In this document: positions 44,568 to 54,145 of the stretch, piece by piece
Layout: every line of letters starts with the position of its first letter
Position numbering within the stretch: the first letter of the stretch is position 1
Assembly (NCBI RefSeq): GCF_003991905.1
Contig: NZ_RSCL01000002.1
Span: 11,436-75,435 of the forward strand
Direction: 5' to 3'
Source of the DNA: Dulcicalothrix desertica PCC 7102
GTDB taxonomy: Bacteria > Cyanobacteriota > Cyanobacteriia > Cyanobacteriales > Nostocaceae
DNA: 64,000 bases
Position numbers and translations under genes: made by a program
The notes under the pieces: generated by a model
What the model was told of the DNA's origin: nothing
Seen by the model: only the letters and a program-made list of their open reading frames with translations
Databases searched by the model: none

Positions 44568-47429
44568 ATGATAATGACTAAATTGATGAAAATAGCTACT
44601 GAAAAAAACCCAAATATGCTACCACAATTTTCTGAACGGCAAATGCATTTTTCTCGCTGGGTACTAACGGTCGCATGGCTTTTGGTAATTGTCTCGTTAT
44701 TTTACGACCCTTGGACTTCAGTATTGACGGCGCCAAATCACCCTTGGAGTCCTTTACGATTGCCCAATACTTGCATTCAAGTACAGGGAAAATGCTTGTC
44801 TGAACAGCCTTATCCTTTGGGCACTACTCTGTTTTGGGGCGCCATTGTTCCTAGTGCTATTTTTATATTATTAGTGTTTGGACATGAGGTGTGGCGCCGG
44901 ATTTGTCCTTTGTCTTTCTTATCGCAAATTCCGCGTGCGCTCAATAAACAACGACAATTTAAACGAGAAAATGCCAAAACTGGTAAAGTTCGTTATGAAC
45001 TGGCAAAAGTTAAGTCAGATTCTTGGTTGGGTAGAAATTATCACTACATCCAGTTTGGTTGGCTATTTGTGGGGTTGTGCGGACGAATTTTGTTTTTTAA
45101 TGCAGACCGCTTAGTGCTGGCGTTATGGTTATTATTTACTATTGCTTGTGCGATTGGAGTTGGTTATTTTTATGCAGGAAAGTCGTGGTGTCAGTACTTT
45201 TGTCCAATGGCGCCTGTACAGAAGATATATAGTGAACCTGGTGGATTGTTTCGCACTAAAGCTCATACCAGCGACCAAACCATCACTCAATCGATGTGTC
45301 GCATTACTCTACCCGATGGTAAAGAACAAAGCGCTTGCGTTGCTTGCCAAAATCCCTGCATTGATATTGATGCCGAACGCAATTACTGGGATAGTCTGAA
45401 TAAACCAACAGAAAGTTTTTTACGCTATGGGTATATAGGTTTAGTTTTTGGTTATTTTGTTTACTACTATTTATATGCGGGGAATTGGGATTATTATTTT
45501 TCAGGCGCCTGGGCAAGACAAACCGACCAACTTGCATCGCTTCTTAGTCCTGGTTTTTACTTATTTGGACAAACAATAAATATACCCAAAATTTTAGCAG
45601 TACCTTTGACATTAGGAGCATTTACTGCCGTAGCTTATTATTTAGGAAAAATTGCAGAAAAACAAATAATTTCCCTTAGTCGCCAAAGCTTTCCTAATCT
45701 TCATGTAGATGTAGTTCGCCACCGAATTTTTACTCTCTGCACATATATTATTTTTAATTTCTTTTTTATATTTGGTGGACGACCGATAGTTGCCACATTA
45801 CCAGTTTGGGTACAATATATCTATGATTTAGGATTAGTATCACTAAGCACGCTTTGGGTTTATAAAACCTGGAACCGTAGTCCCGATTTATACTCACGTG
45901 AAAATTTAGCCAACCGTTTCCGCAAACAGTTAGTCAAATTGCAACTAAATGTTTCTCAATATCTAGAAGGACGCTCGCTTGATGATTTGAATACCCACGA
46001 GGTTTATATATTGGCAAAGGTGTTGCCAGAATTCACCAAAGAAAATCGCCATAAAGCTTATAAGGGAGTTGTACAAGAAGCTTTAGAAGAAGGATATGTT
46101 AACTATTCGAGTAGTTTAGAAGTACTGCAACAAATGCGCTTGGAATTAGGAATTACCGATGATGAACACCGGAAAGTTCTAGAAGAATTAGGAATTGAAA
46201 ATCCTGAATTGCTCGACCCAGACCGTCAACGCACTTTAGAAAATCAAATTCGTTTGAATGGATATCGCAAATCCTTAGAACGCTTGATGTTATTACAACA
46301 ACAGTCCAGCAACGAAAATTTTGACCAACTTCTACAACAAAATTCTAGTGAAATAGGCGCCTTAAGGCAACAGTACTTTATTACATCTCAAGAACAAGAG
46401 TGGATATTAAGCGGTTTATCTCCAGACGCAGGAGATAAACGACGTGCTGAGTTCCTATTGGCACAATTACCAAATTTAATTACCTGTTATCGTGTATTGA
46501 ACCAGCCAATTATTCGCCAACATCAGGCAGTATTAACTCTAATAAAGGAAAGTATTTATCACAAAGAAGAACTGATTATTCGCTCAATTTTAGAAATTCT
46601 TGCAACACAACAAAATAGTCCCTTAGCGCTCAAGTTAGGTTTATCTTTAGGACAAATGTCATCATTCGTTTTGGTAGAATTGCTCGAAGCAGAACCTTGG
46701 AAACAACGTCTACACCCAGAAATATTGAGATATTTAACCCAACCCAGTAGTGAGTGGAACACTTGTTCTCTCGAATCTTCCCCATCAGAGGTGTTACAAC
46801 ATTTAGAAGCATTGCTGGGTGATCAAAATCCATCGCTCCAAGCAGCATGTCTTTATATCATTGCTCAACTCGAATCCGAACGAGGAAAAAGCATTGCCTG
46901 CCAATTTACTAGCGATAGCTCAAAAGTACTGAGAGAAACTTCTGAATTACTGTTATCTCTACCCGTCCCTTATCCCTCTTTAGATTCATTCCCGACTTTA
47001 GAAAAGGTAGTTTATTTATTCAACAGCGATTTCTTCCATCGAATGCATCCCGAAACATTAGTTTCCCTTGCAGAGCGGGCTGACGTTAAAACCTATACAC
47101 AAAATCAAGCAATTACTGAGGCTGGTGATACTTGTCGAGAATTACTACTGTTGCTGAGTGGTGATGCAGAAATTCGTTACCAACTTACAGATGATGAAAT
47201 TCGGGTTGAGAGTCTGCACCCAGGACAAACCTTAGACGAACTAGATGTACTAGCGCATAGTCAATCTAGGAATACAATTATTGCCAGCAGCCCAAAAACT
47301 CGTATTTTGGCAATTCCAGTACATACATTCGATGATTTACTAGATAGCGATAGCGATTTTGCTCGTCGCGTTCTTGAATTAGAGAGTCGGCAACTACAAC
47401 GGTTTATGCGTTCTATCAATTCTCCCTAA
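44568..47429 (+). CDS. Membrane 4Fe-4S polyferredoxin-like protein fused to cyclic-nucleotide-binding domain
   Basis: A 953-residue protein. Residues 25-420 hold about eight membrane helices with NapH/NosR-like cysteine motifs: RRICPLSFLSQIPR (about 110), SWCQYFCPMAPVQKIY (about 207) and ACVACQNPCIDID (about 259). The centre (about 430-810) is helical and HEAT-like. The C-terminus at about 820-950 looks like a cyclic-nucleotide-binding domain (AITEAGDTCRELLLLLSGDA; LHPGQTLDELDVLAHS). It suggests membrane electron transfer controlled by, or reporting to, a nucleotide or the C-domain. No catalytic subunit is nearby, so the electron partners are unknown. The start is ATG 44568 or ATG 44574. Confidence 0.72.
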   Translation: MIMTKLMKIATEKNPNMLPQFSERQMHFSRWVLTVAWLLVIVSLFYDPWTSVLTAPNHPWSPLRLPNTCIQVQGKCLSEQPYPLGTTLFWGAIVPSAIFILLVFGHEVWRRICPLSFLSQIPRALNKQRQFKRENAKTGKVRYELAKVKSDSWLGRNYHYIQFGWLFVGLCGRILFFNADRLVLALWLLFTIACAIGVGYFYAGKSWCQYFCPMAPVQKIYSEPGGLFRTKAHTSDQTITQSMCRITLPDGKEQSACVACQNPCIDIDAERNYWDSLNKPTESFLRYGYIGLVFGYFVYYYLYAGNWDYYFSGAWARQTDQLASLLSPGFYLFGQTINIPKILAVPLTLGAFTAVAYYLGKIAEKQIISLSRQSFPNLHVDVVRHRIFTLCTYIIFNFFFIFGGRPIVATLPVWVQYIYDLGLVSLSTLWVYKTWNRSPDLYSRENLANRFRKQLVKLQLNVSQYLEGRSLDDLNTHEVYILAKVLPEFTKENRHKAYKGVVQEALEEGYVNYSSSLEVLQQMRLELGITDDEHRKVLEELGIENPELLDPDRQRTLENQIRLNGYRKSLERLMLLQQQSSNENFDQLLQQNSSEIGALRQQYFITSQEQEWILSGLSPDAGDKRRAEFLLAQLPNLITCYRVLNQPIIRQHQAVLTLIKESIYHKEELIIRSILEILATQQNSPLALKLGLSLGQMSSFVLVELLEAEPWKQRLHPEILRYLTQPSSEWNTCSLESSPSEVLQHLEALLGDQNPSLQAACLYIIAQLESERGKSIACQFTSDSSKVLRETSELLLSLPVPYPSLDSFPTLEKVVYLFNSDFFHRMHPETLVSLAERADVKTYTQNQAITEAGDTCRELLLLLSGDAEIRYQLTDDEIRVESLHPGQTLDELDVLAHSQSRNTIIASSPKTRILAIPVHTFDDLLDSDSDFARRVLELESRQLQRFMRSINSP

Positions 47430-47544
47430 GCAATTTTGACTTTGTGCAAAATTTTTATCTATCTGTAGACAGATGCTGGTAATATTAATTCAATTACCTA
47501 AATTATCCTGATATGTCCCAAGCGGGCAGGGATACTTAGATGGT

Positions 47545-47598
47545 AGATGCACCCTGATTCAATTTGACCTCAATCGTTTTAACGGTTGGGGTTTTTTT
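47545..47598 (+). ncRNA. Small-RNA-like unit, copy 1
   Basis: AGATGCACCCTGATT at 47545-47559 is followed by a strong intrinsic terminator: CCTCAATCGTT / AACGGTTGGGG (47568-47591) plus seven T. A conserved ATTATCCTGAT stands 43 bases upstream (47502). A second unit with the same order and spacing lies at 47736. No reading frame fits. The 5' end is estimated, not known. It may alternatively be the leader and terminator of the gene upstream. Confidence 0.45.
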
Positions 47599-47618
47599 GC
47601 AAGGGATTATGAACGGAT

Positions 47619-47689
47619 GTAACGGATGGTTGATTTGTTATAAACTGTAATTCGTTTGGCGCCTCTTCATCTTACAAACCATCCGTTAC
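47619..47689. repeat. Short inverted repeat between the two RNA-like units
   Basis: GTAACGGATGGTT (47619-47631) and AACCATCCGTTAC (47677-47689) are exact inverted repeats 45 bases apart. The ACGGATGTAACGGAT motif beside it is shared with the terminal repeats of the element at 55637-55934. Confidence 0.6.
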
Positions 47690-47735
47690 CAGATTTATCC
47701 TGATACAGTTAATTGCTTGACGAATACAAATATAT

Positions 47736-47791
47736 AGATGCACCCTGATTAACCTCTAGTCCCCCAGTTACTTGTTAGCTGGGGTTTTTTT
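47736..47791 (+). ncRNA. Small-RNA-like unit, copy 2
   Basis: The same AGATGCACCCTGATT occurs at 47736-47750, preceded at 42 bases by TTTATCCTGAT (47694) and followed by a different hairpin, CCCCAGTTA / TTAGCTGGGG type (47762-47784), with seven T. Conservation of upstream box, spacing and 5' sequence, with a divergent stem, is what duplicated small RNA genes look like. TATATAGAT just before the block could be a -10 box. Confidence 0.48.
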
Positions 47792-47924
47792 GTGATCAAA
47801 GGAGTAACTGTTTAGGGGCGCCGACTTGAGTGAGTAGTTATTGAACACAAATTGAACTGGATAGTGAATATTGGGTTAAGACAAACTAAATCTATCGAAT
47901 TTAAAGTATTTTTTGTCTTTACAT

Positions 47925-48569
47925 ATGATGAACTATTCAAACGGGTTACAAAAATTGTCGCGTCGTGGAGTTGTGGTGAGTGGGGTAATTGCAGGCGCCG
48001 CTACAGCTTTAGGTTTGCCGCTAATTGGTGAAAGCGCTGAAGCGCTTACAACCAGCGCGAAACGGAATGATTTGAAAATTTTGAATAATGCGCTTTACTA
48101 TGAGCATCAAGCTATTTGGGCTTATAGTTTTGCGGCAGGAAAGTTGACTAATACTGATGTTGGTAAAGCAGTTTTGGCTCTTGCGTTGCGTAACCAAGCT
48201 GACCATAAAAAACATCGTGATGCTTTAGCTACTGCTGTTAGTAGTTTGGGTGGTAATCCTGTTAAAGCTGAGTCTAGCTATGATGTTTCGTCTTATATCA
48301 AAAAGGGTGAAGGTAATATTGACAGTGATGTGAATATTGCTAAGTTGGCTCTGGCTTTAGAAGTTGATGCGGCAATTGCCTATACTTTGGAAGCTGCTAA
48401 ACTCAAAACTCCTAAGTTAGTTACAGTTGGCGCCAGTATTGGCTCTACTGAGTCTGCACATGCTGCGGCAATTCGTGCCACTTTTAGAGCGTTGGGAGTT
48501 GGTATAGAGATTGTGCCAGCAGCTTTTGTCAGCGTGGAAACTCGTAATGCTTGGGTATTGAAAGTGTAA
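47925..48569 (+). CDS. Ferritin-like domain protein with Tat signal
   Basis: A 214-residue protein from ATG 47925. A twin-arginine signal (LSRRGVVVSGVIAGAATALG) is followed by a four-helix ferritin-like domain with ALYYEHQAIWAYSFAAGKL, LRNQADHKKHRDAL, ALEVDAAIAYTLEA and STESAHAAAIRATF. The Glu and His residues (YEHQ, ADHKKH, ESAHAA) could form a di-metal site. It belongs to the ferritin_2-like group exported in a folded state to the periplasm or thylakoid lumen. The metal and role are unknown. It ends 25 bases before the MFS gene. Confidence 0.75.
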   Translation: MMNYSNGLQKLSRRGVVVSGVIAGAATALGLPLIGESAEALTTSAKRNDLKILNNALYYEHQAIWAYSFAAGKLTNTDVGKAVLALALRNQADHKKHRDALATAVSSLGGNPVKAESSYDVSSYIKKGEGNIDSDVNIAKLALALEVDAAIAYTLEAAKLKTPKLVTVGASIGSTESAHAAAIRATFRALGVGIEIVPAAFVSVETRNAWVLKV

Positions 48570-48594
48570 TTTGTAAAAATAAAACCTAACCAAT

Positions 48595-49788
48595 ATGCAG
48601 TTCAGAGTTTCTCAATCATCTATATTATGGCGCCAAGTTGTAGGATTATCGGCAATATTAGCGGCAGTAATGTTTAGCTGGATGGCTTATAGTCTTTATC
48701 AACCCAAGATTCTCCAAGAATTGGGGTTTGTCAAACTTGCTGCATGGTTAGGAATTATTCAGGGGTTTTTAGGTGCAGTGCTTGAACCTTTCGTTGGAAG
48801 TGTTTCTGACCAAATTCAACGACGCTTTGGCAGTCGTTTACCAGTTATTACTACAGGTGTGACGTTAGCAGGGTTAATTTTTGTTGCGGTTGCAATATTG
48901 TTGCAATGGCAAATACCTGTTGTCATTCGTCCTTTTGTTCCTGTGTTAATGACTTTGTGGGTAATGTCAATGATTGTATTTCGGGGGCCAGTGGTTGCTT
49001 TACTCAGACAAGCTGCACCTTTAGCTGCTTTACCCCAGGCAAATATGCTACTGACCGTTGTATTTGGATTAGTTGGCGCCTTATCTCCAATTATGACTGG
49101 TTTTCTCAATAGTATTGGTGGTTCTATTACTTTTATTTTAGGCGCCATTTCTTTAACTATTGGCGCCACTGTTTTATATACTTTGACTAATAGAGATGTT
49201 TTATTTATAAATATTGAAGCTAGCAAATCTTTTATATCACTTAAAAATATTAGTATAATTTTTACAATTGGTTTAGGAGTTGGTTTAGAAATAAATTTAC
49301 TGCTGAGAACTTTTCCTAAGATTATTCAACACTTATCTGGTATTCAAGCTAATTGGATTATATCAGGTATATTACTGCTTTCTGCTTTGACTGTAGTGCC
49401 CGCTGCAACATTGACTACTAAGTTAGGCGCCAAGTTAGCAATGAAACTAGGAATGTTAATTATTGTAATCTGCCTAGCCTTACTTTTATTTCAGTTGGGC
49501 AGTATGTTAGCGATAGGACTAATTTTAGTTGCTGGATTTGGTTTTGGATTAGTTTTTGAAAGCCAAATTCCTTTAATTTTAGGAATGGTCGCTAGTGATA
49601 GAGCAGGTTTGGGGACGGGTTTATACTTTGGTGGAATTGGTGCAGCTGGCGCCTTGATTTCAATTTTGTTACAATTAGTAAACTCCATTACACCTTTAAA
49701 TCAACTTATTTGGGGCGCCGTGTCATCTCTTATTGTAATTTTATGCTTGGCAAATAATAAGATTTCCAACTTATCAGAGAAGTCATAA
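48595..49788 (+). CDS. MFS-type membrane transporter
   Basis: A 397-residue membrane protein with about 12 helices (VVGLSAILAAVMFSWMAYSL; LGIIQGFLGAVLEPFVGSVS; VPVLMTLWVMSMIV). The loop VGSVSDQIQRRFGSRLPVI is the A-motif-like G-x-x-x-D-x-x-x-R-R-x-G of major facilitator proteins. The second half has TKLGAKLAMKLGMLIIVICL. It resembles the sugar/GPH-type branch, but substrate is not evident. GGCGCC palindromes are numerous in this gene (about seven). Same strand as the ferritin-like gene, perhaps co-transcribed. Confidence 0.72.
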   Translation: MQFRVSQSSILWRQVVGLSAILAAVMFSWMAYSLYQPKILQELGFVKLAAWLGIIQGFLGAVLEPFVGSVSDQIQRRFGSRLPVITTGVTLAGLIFVAVAILLQWQIPVVIRPFVPVLMTLWVMSMIVFRGPVVALLRQAAPLAALPQANMLLTVVFGLVGALSPIMTGFLNSIGGSITFILGAISLTIGATVLYTLTNRDVLFINIEASKSFISLKNISIIFTIGLGVGLEINLLLRTFPKIIQHLSGIQANWIISGILLLSALTVVPAATLTTKLGAKLAMKLGMLIIVICLALLLFQLGSMLAIGLILVAGFGFGLVFESQIPLILGMVASDRAGLGTGLYFGGIGAAGALISILLQLVNSITPLNQLIWGAVSSLIVILCLANNKISNLSEKS

Positions 49789-49818
49789 ATTTCAATCTTT
49801 ATAATAGTGTTTATAGAC

Positions 49819-49883
49819 AGAAACCTGGTTTCTTCGCTGATAGCATGTAATAAAAATAATGATTATGCATAGAAACCAGGTTT
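49819..49883. terminator. AGAAACC hairpin repeat after the MFS gene
   Basis: AGAAACCTGGTTT (49819) and AGAAACCAGGTTT (49871) are members of the GAAACC repeat family and can pair with each other. They lie 30 bases past the MFS stop and may terminate its transcript. Confidence 0.4.
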
Positions 49884-49924
49884 ATTTGCGATTTTATCAT
49901 ATATTATCTGGAGGCATTACCGTA

Positions 49925-50344
49925 ATGATTGATATTGGACTTACTCATATAGCACTCCCTGTATCAAACCTGGAACGAAGTGTTAAGTTTTATTCTACCT
50001 ATGCTCAAATGCAAGTTATTCATCAACGTATTGATGTAGAAACAGGTGTTGCTGTTGCTTGGATTTCTGACAATACTCGTCCTTTTGTAATTGTTTTGAT
50101 TCAAAAAGATTCAGTACATCCCGTTCTTTCTCCGCTTGCTCATCTTGGGGTTGGTTGCAAAAGTCGCGAATATATGGATTCTTTATGTGACAAAGCACGA
50201 CAAGAAGATTTATTAATTCAAGAACCTAAAGATTCTGGCTATCCAATTGGTTATTGGGCTTTTTTGCAAGACCCAGATGGTCATACGCTTGAACTATCTT
50301 ATGGGCAAGAAATTGGCTTGGTTGTAGAAAACAATTCCTTATGA
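49925..50344 (+). CDS. VOC (glyoxalase-fold) superfamily protein
   Basis: A 139-residue protein starting at 49925 with GGAGG 10 bases upstream. A single VOC module: THIALPVSNLERSVKFY at the start, HLGVGCKSREYMDSL in the middle and FLQDPDGHTLELSYGQ at the end, giving metal ligands His (THIA), His (AHLG) and Glu (TLELS). It is a metalloenzyme fold used in glyoxalases, dioxygenases and resistance proteins; the substrate cannot be told. Its stop overlaps the stop of the convergent HEAT gene. Confidence 0.8.
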   Translation: MIDIGLTHIALPVSNLERSVKFYSTYAQMQVIHQRIDVETGVAVAWISDNTRPFVIVLIQKDSVHPVLSPLAHLGVGCKSREYMDSLCDKARQEDLLIQEPKDSGYPIGYWAFLQDPDGHTLELSYGQEIGLVVENNSL

Positions 50345-51031
50345 TTTAATTTTAGGCGCCTTAGATATAAGCGAGAGAGATGCTGTCACTCTATTTATTG
50401 GCTCTGTAGCAAATTTTCTACGTGGATTTTGTAGAACTCTTAAGCTAGTCTTTAATTCTGATATAACAATTTTTCTTTCAGACTCAGATAAAGACTCAAA
50501 TAAAGGTTCAGATAAAGATAGCGGGGTAATATTAGTTTCTTTGTGGAGATTGGCAGCAATTTCTCCGATGTATGTAGCAGCAATATTAGCGACGTCTTTA
50601 TCAGAATCATTAAGTGCAACCCGCAGAGCAGATAAAATTTTAGTTATTGGTATATTTATACTTCTTAAAGCTATAGCTGCATGGATACGCTCCCATTTAC
50701 CTGGGTCATGTTGAAGCATTTTGATTAAAGCTGGGACTGCTTTTGTTGCTTTTTGTTTCATCAAACCCAATTGCCAAGCGGTACCGCGACGCATTAAATG
50801 GTTTGGACTTTCTAGTCTTTTTATGAAATCAGCTACGCATTGAGCATCATCATGACTGCAAGACTCAGGATTTTTATATTCAAGAAGCGACCTAGGTGAT
50901 TCCGACGTATCTGGAAGTATTGGAGCTTCTGGAATTTTTGGTGATGAAGATTGTGCAAGAACATGACTTCCTAAACCAAGGAATGTCATGAGTGAGAAAA
51001 AAAGAATCCTAGATTTCTGCAAGTTTTTCAT
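50339..51031 (-). CDS. Exported HEAT-repeat protein
   Basis: A 230-residue protein. A signal peptide (ILFFSLMTFLGLGSHVLAQ) is followed by a Pro-rich segment and four HEAT-like helical pairs (LMRRGTAWQLGLMKQKATKAV; IHAAIALRSINIPITKIL; VANIAATYIGEIAANL). It acts in the periplasm, probably by protein binding. Upstream lies the exported WD40 gene on the same strand (stop at 51215), so the two could be linked in function; this is inference. Confidence 0.68.
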   Translation of the reverse strand: MKNLQKSRILFFSLMTFLGLGSHVLAQSSSPKIPEAPILPDTSESPRSLLEYKNPESCSHDDAQCVADFIKRLESPNHLMRRGTAWQLGLMKQKATKAVPALIKMLQHDPGKWERIHAAIALRSINIPITKILSALRVALNDSDKDVANIAATYIGEIAANLHKETNITPLSLSEPLFESLSESERKIVISELKTSLRVLQNPRRKFATEPINRVTASLSLISKAPKIKS

Positions 51032-51214
51032 AGTTTTATTTTGTTGTTACTTATATTTAATTTTTTACCACTTAACAATGAATACTATATTGCAATTGAA
51101 TTAAGATGTAAAGGTTTGAGGCGCCTTTCGGTTAAATTTGGCGCCTTGATATGTGGTTTAAATTCTAGATTTGTTTAATTGCGGAATTTAGCGTTGCGAA
51201 CCATAACATATACA

Positions 51215-54145
51215 TCAAATATCAAAATTGATATTCCAGATTTTAATTGTATTATCTATACTGGCAGAAATCAAGGTTTTGCCGTCTGGACTCCAAGCCA
51301 CATCTGTTACTGCAAGGCTATGTCCTGTTAGGGTTTCAATTAATTCACCTGTGGTTGTATTCCAGAGTTTGATGCTATTGTCTGCACTTGTAGAAGCGAT
51401 AATTTTACTTTTTGGCTTCCAAGCTATACCTGTGACTACATCTACATGTCCAGTTAAGGTTTTAAGTAATTTTCCTGTGGCTGTATCCCAGAGTTTGATT
51501 GTATTATCCTCCCCTCCAGAAGCAAGAGTTTTACTGTCACCACTCCAAGCGATTTTCCATATATTATTGGTATATTCAGTTATAGTTTTGATTAATTTTC
51601 CTGTGGTTGTATTCCAAACTTTGATGTTATTCGTCCAAGAAATAGTGTCTGGATCATGGAGATTTTCACCATCGATTCCTGTAGAAGCAAGAGTTTTACC
51701 GTCAGCACTCCAAGTAACATTTCTTAGAGAATCACTATATGCATTCACGGTTTTAATTAATTGACCTGTGGCTACATTCCAAAATTTAATGGTTTTGTCT
51801 GAACTGGCGGAGGCAAGAGTTTTACTGTCGGCACTCCAAGTAATATCAACAACTGTATATTTATGCCCAGTCAAAGTTTGAATTAATTTACCTGTAGTCG
51901 CATCCCAAAGTTTGATAGTTGTATCTGCGCTAGCTGAAGCAAGTGTCTTATTATCAGGACTCCATGTTACATCTAAAACAGCATTATTATGTCCAGTTAG
52001 GGTTTGGATTAATTTACTTGTGGATGCATTCCAAAGTTTGATGGTTTTGTCTAGACTGGCAGAAGCAATAGTTTTACCGTCGCTACTCCATGCCACACTA
52101 TTAACAACATCGCTATGTCCAATTAATGTTTTGTTTTCTTTCGTTGGTTTGTTTGTAATTAACTCTGTTTCATTTTTAGCAAAGTTATTAAAATCTATAT
52201 CCCAGATTTTAATGGTTTTGAATGCCTTTCCAGAAGCTAGTTTTTTACCATCGCGACTCCAAGCTACATTCCAAGACACAGGTATATTGATGCCAACAGT
52301 TTTGAGTGATTTACCTGTGGATACGTCCCAAAGTTTAATAGTTTTGTCTTGACTTACAGAAGTAAGATTACCATTATTATTCCAAACGACATCAATAACT
52401 GTACTGCTATGTCCAGCCAAGGTTTTAATTAATTTACCTGTAGATATATCCCAGAGTTTGATGGTTTTATCGCCACTGGCAGAAGCAAGGGTTTTACCGT
52501 CATAACTCCAAGCCATACCGTTAGTAAAAGTACCATCTGGTACGTCATTAACTCCTACATTGGTATGTCCTGTCAAGGTTTTGATTAAATTACCCGTGGT
52601 TTTATCCCAGAGTTTGATGGTATTATCGTTAGCCGCAGAAGCTAGTATTTGACCGTCTACGCTCCAAGCTACACTACTGATGTAAGAATTACTATGCCCT
52701 GCTAAGGTTTTAATTAATTTTCCTGTGGTTGCATCCCAAAGTGTTATGGCGCCATCATTTCCTGCAACTGCGAGAGTTTTACCGTCTGCGCTCCAAGTTA
52801 AACCATTACTTGCTTTACTTGTAAAAGTTTTAATTAATTTACCAGTGGTTGTATCCCAAATAATAACTTCGCTCCCATTACTAGAAGCAAGGGTTTTATT
52901 GTCAGCACTCCATGATACGTTTAAGGCGCCATATTTGTGTCCACTCAGGGTTTTAATTAATTTACCTGTGGTTCCATCCCAAAGTTTAATGGTTTTATCG
53001 CCACTAGCAGAAGCAAGAATTTTACCGTCATAACTCCAAGCAGTATCATCAACGTCACTGCTATGCCCATTTAAAGTTACTTTTTCTGTAACTTCTTCAT
53101 CTTTGACTAAATTATTTAAATCCCAAAGTTTAATAGTTTTGTCTTGGCTTGCAGAAACGAGAGTTTTACCATCCTGACTCCAAGATACACTCATAACAGG
53201 ATTATTATGTCCAGCTAGGGTTTTTATACGTTTACCCGTGGTATCCCAAAGTTTGATTGTATTATCCACACCCGCAGAAGCGAGAATTTTGCTATCTCTA
53301 CTCCATGCTACACTTGTGGCGCCGTAACCGTGTCCATAAAGGTTTTTGATTAATTCACCTGTAGTTGCGTTCCAGAGTTTGATAGTTTGGTCATCGCTAG
53401 CAGAAGCAATCATTTTACCATCGCCACTCCAAGCGACACTGCTGAGATAACCCATATGTCCATAAAGAGTTTTGAGTCGCTTACCAGTAGTAACATCCCA
53501 AATAGCAGTACTATCTAAGCTTGCAGCAGCAATGTTTTTGCCGTCGGGACTCCAAGCTACACCAACAACTGCATAGCTATGATTTAATGTTTGAATTAAT
53601 TTACCTGTAGTTGCATCCCAGATATTGACGTTGTTATCTAAACCACTAGAAGCAATAGTTTTACCGTCTGGACTCCAAGCTAAACTGCGAATACTATTAT
53701 GTTTTGCTAAGGTTTTGATTAAGTTACCTGTGGATACATCCCAAAGTTTGATGGTGTCGTCGAAACCGCTAGAAGCAATAGTTTTACCGTCTGGACTCCA
53801 AGATATAGTATTGGCGCCGCCATTATGCCCAGTCAGAGTTGTGATTAACTTATTCGTGCTTGCATCCCAAAGTTTAATACTGTTATCGTGGCTTGCAGAA
53901 GCAATAATTTTGCCGTTGGGACTCCAGGTAACAGCATTGACGACATTGCTATGACCAGCTAAAGTTCTTGGTTCTGTTGTCATAATTTGATTGTTTGCTA
54001 TTAAACTTTTGCTTTGACTGAAAATTGTTTGAGAATAACTTATTTGTGCTTGACAAGATAAAGTTATAGTGAGTGCAGCTACTCCAAACCCCACTGCAAT
54101 ATTTTTACTACAATTAACCATCTCAAAAAATCTTCGTAAATCCAT
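51215..54145 (-). CDS. Exported WD40 protein with 21 repeats
   Basis: A 976-residue protein. A signal-like start (IAVGFGVAALTITLSCQA) is followed almost entirely by WD40 repeats of the form LAGHSNVVNAVTWSPNGKI-IASASHDNSIKLWD. I count 21, i.e. three seven-bladed propellers. Repeats 10, 13, 14 and 18 have insertions or lost GH. No enzymatic domain is seen. WD40 repeats are usually cytoplasmic, so the signal peptide is unusual. An internal start (MVNCSKN, eight codons on) is also possible. Probably a periplasmic or outer-surface scaffold. The divergent neighbour is a serpin gene. Confidence 0.82.
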   Translation of the reverse strand: MDLRRFFEMVNCSKNIAVGFGVAALTITLSCQAQISYSQTIFSQSKSLIANNQIMTTEPRTLAGHSNVVNAVTWSPNGKIIASASHDNSIKLWDASTNKLITTLTGHNGGANTISWSPDGKTIASSGFDDTIKLWDVSTGNLIKTLAKHNSIRSLAWSPDGKTIASSGLDNNVNIWDATTGKLIQTLNHSYAVVGVAWSPDGKNIAAASLDSTAIWDVTTGKRLKTLYGHMGYLSSVAWSGDGKMIASASDDQTIKLWNATTGELIKNLYGHGYGATSVAWSRDSKILASAGVDNTIKLWDTTGKRIKTLAGHNNPVMSVSWSQDGKTLVSASQDKTIKLWDLNNLVKDEEVTEKVTLNGHSSDVDDTAWSYDGKILASASGDKTIKLWDGTTGKLIKTLSGHKYGALNVSWSADNKTLASSNGSEVIIWDTTTGKLIKTFTSKASNGLTWSADGKTLAVAGNDGAITLWDATTGKLIKTLAGHSNSYISSVAWSVDGQILASAANDNTIKLWDKTTGNLIKTLTGHTNVGVNDVPDGTFTNGMAWSYDGKTLASASGDKTIKLWDISTGKLIKTLAGHSSTVIDVVWNNNGNLTSVSQDKTIKLWDVSTGKSLKTVGINIPVSWNVAWSRDGKKLASGKAFKTIKIWDIDFNNFAKNETELITNKPTKENKTLIGHSDVVNSVAWSSDGKTIASASLDKTIKLWNASTSKLIQTLTGHNNAVLDVTWSPDNKTLASASADTTIKLWDATTGKLIQTLTGHKYTVVDITWSADSKTLASASSDKTIKFWNVATGQLIKTVNAYSDSLRNVTWSADGKTLASTGIDGENLHDPDTISWTNNIKVWNTTTGKLIKTITEYTNNIWKIAWSGDSKTLASGGEDNTIKLWDTATGKLLKTLTGHVDVVTGIAWKPKSKIIASTSADNSIKLWNTTTGELIETLTGHSLAVTDVAWSPDGKTLISASIDNTIKIWNINFDI

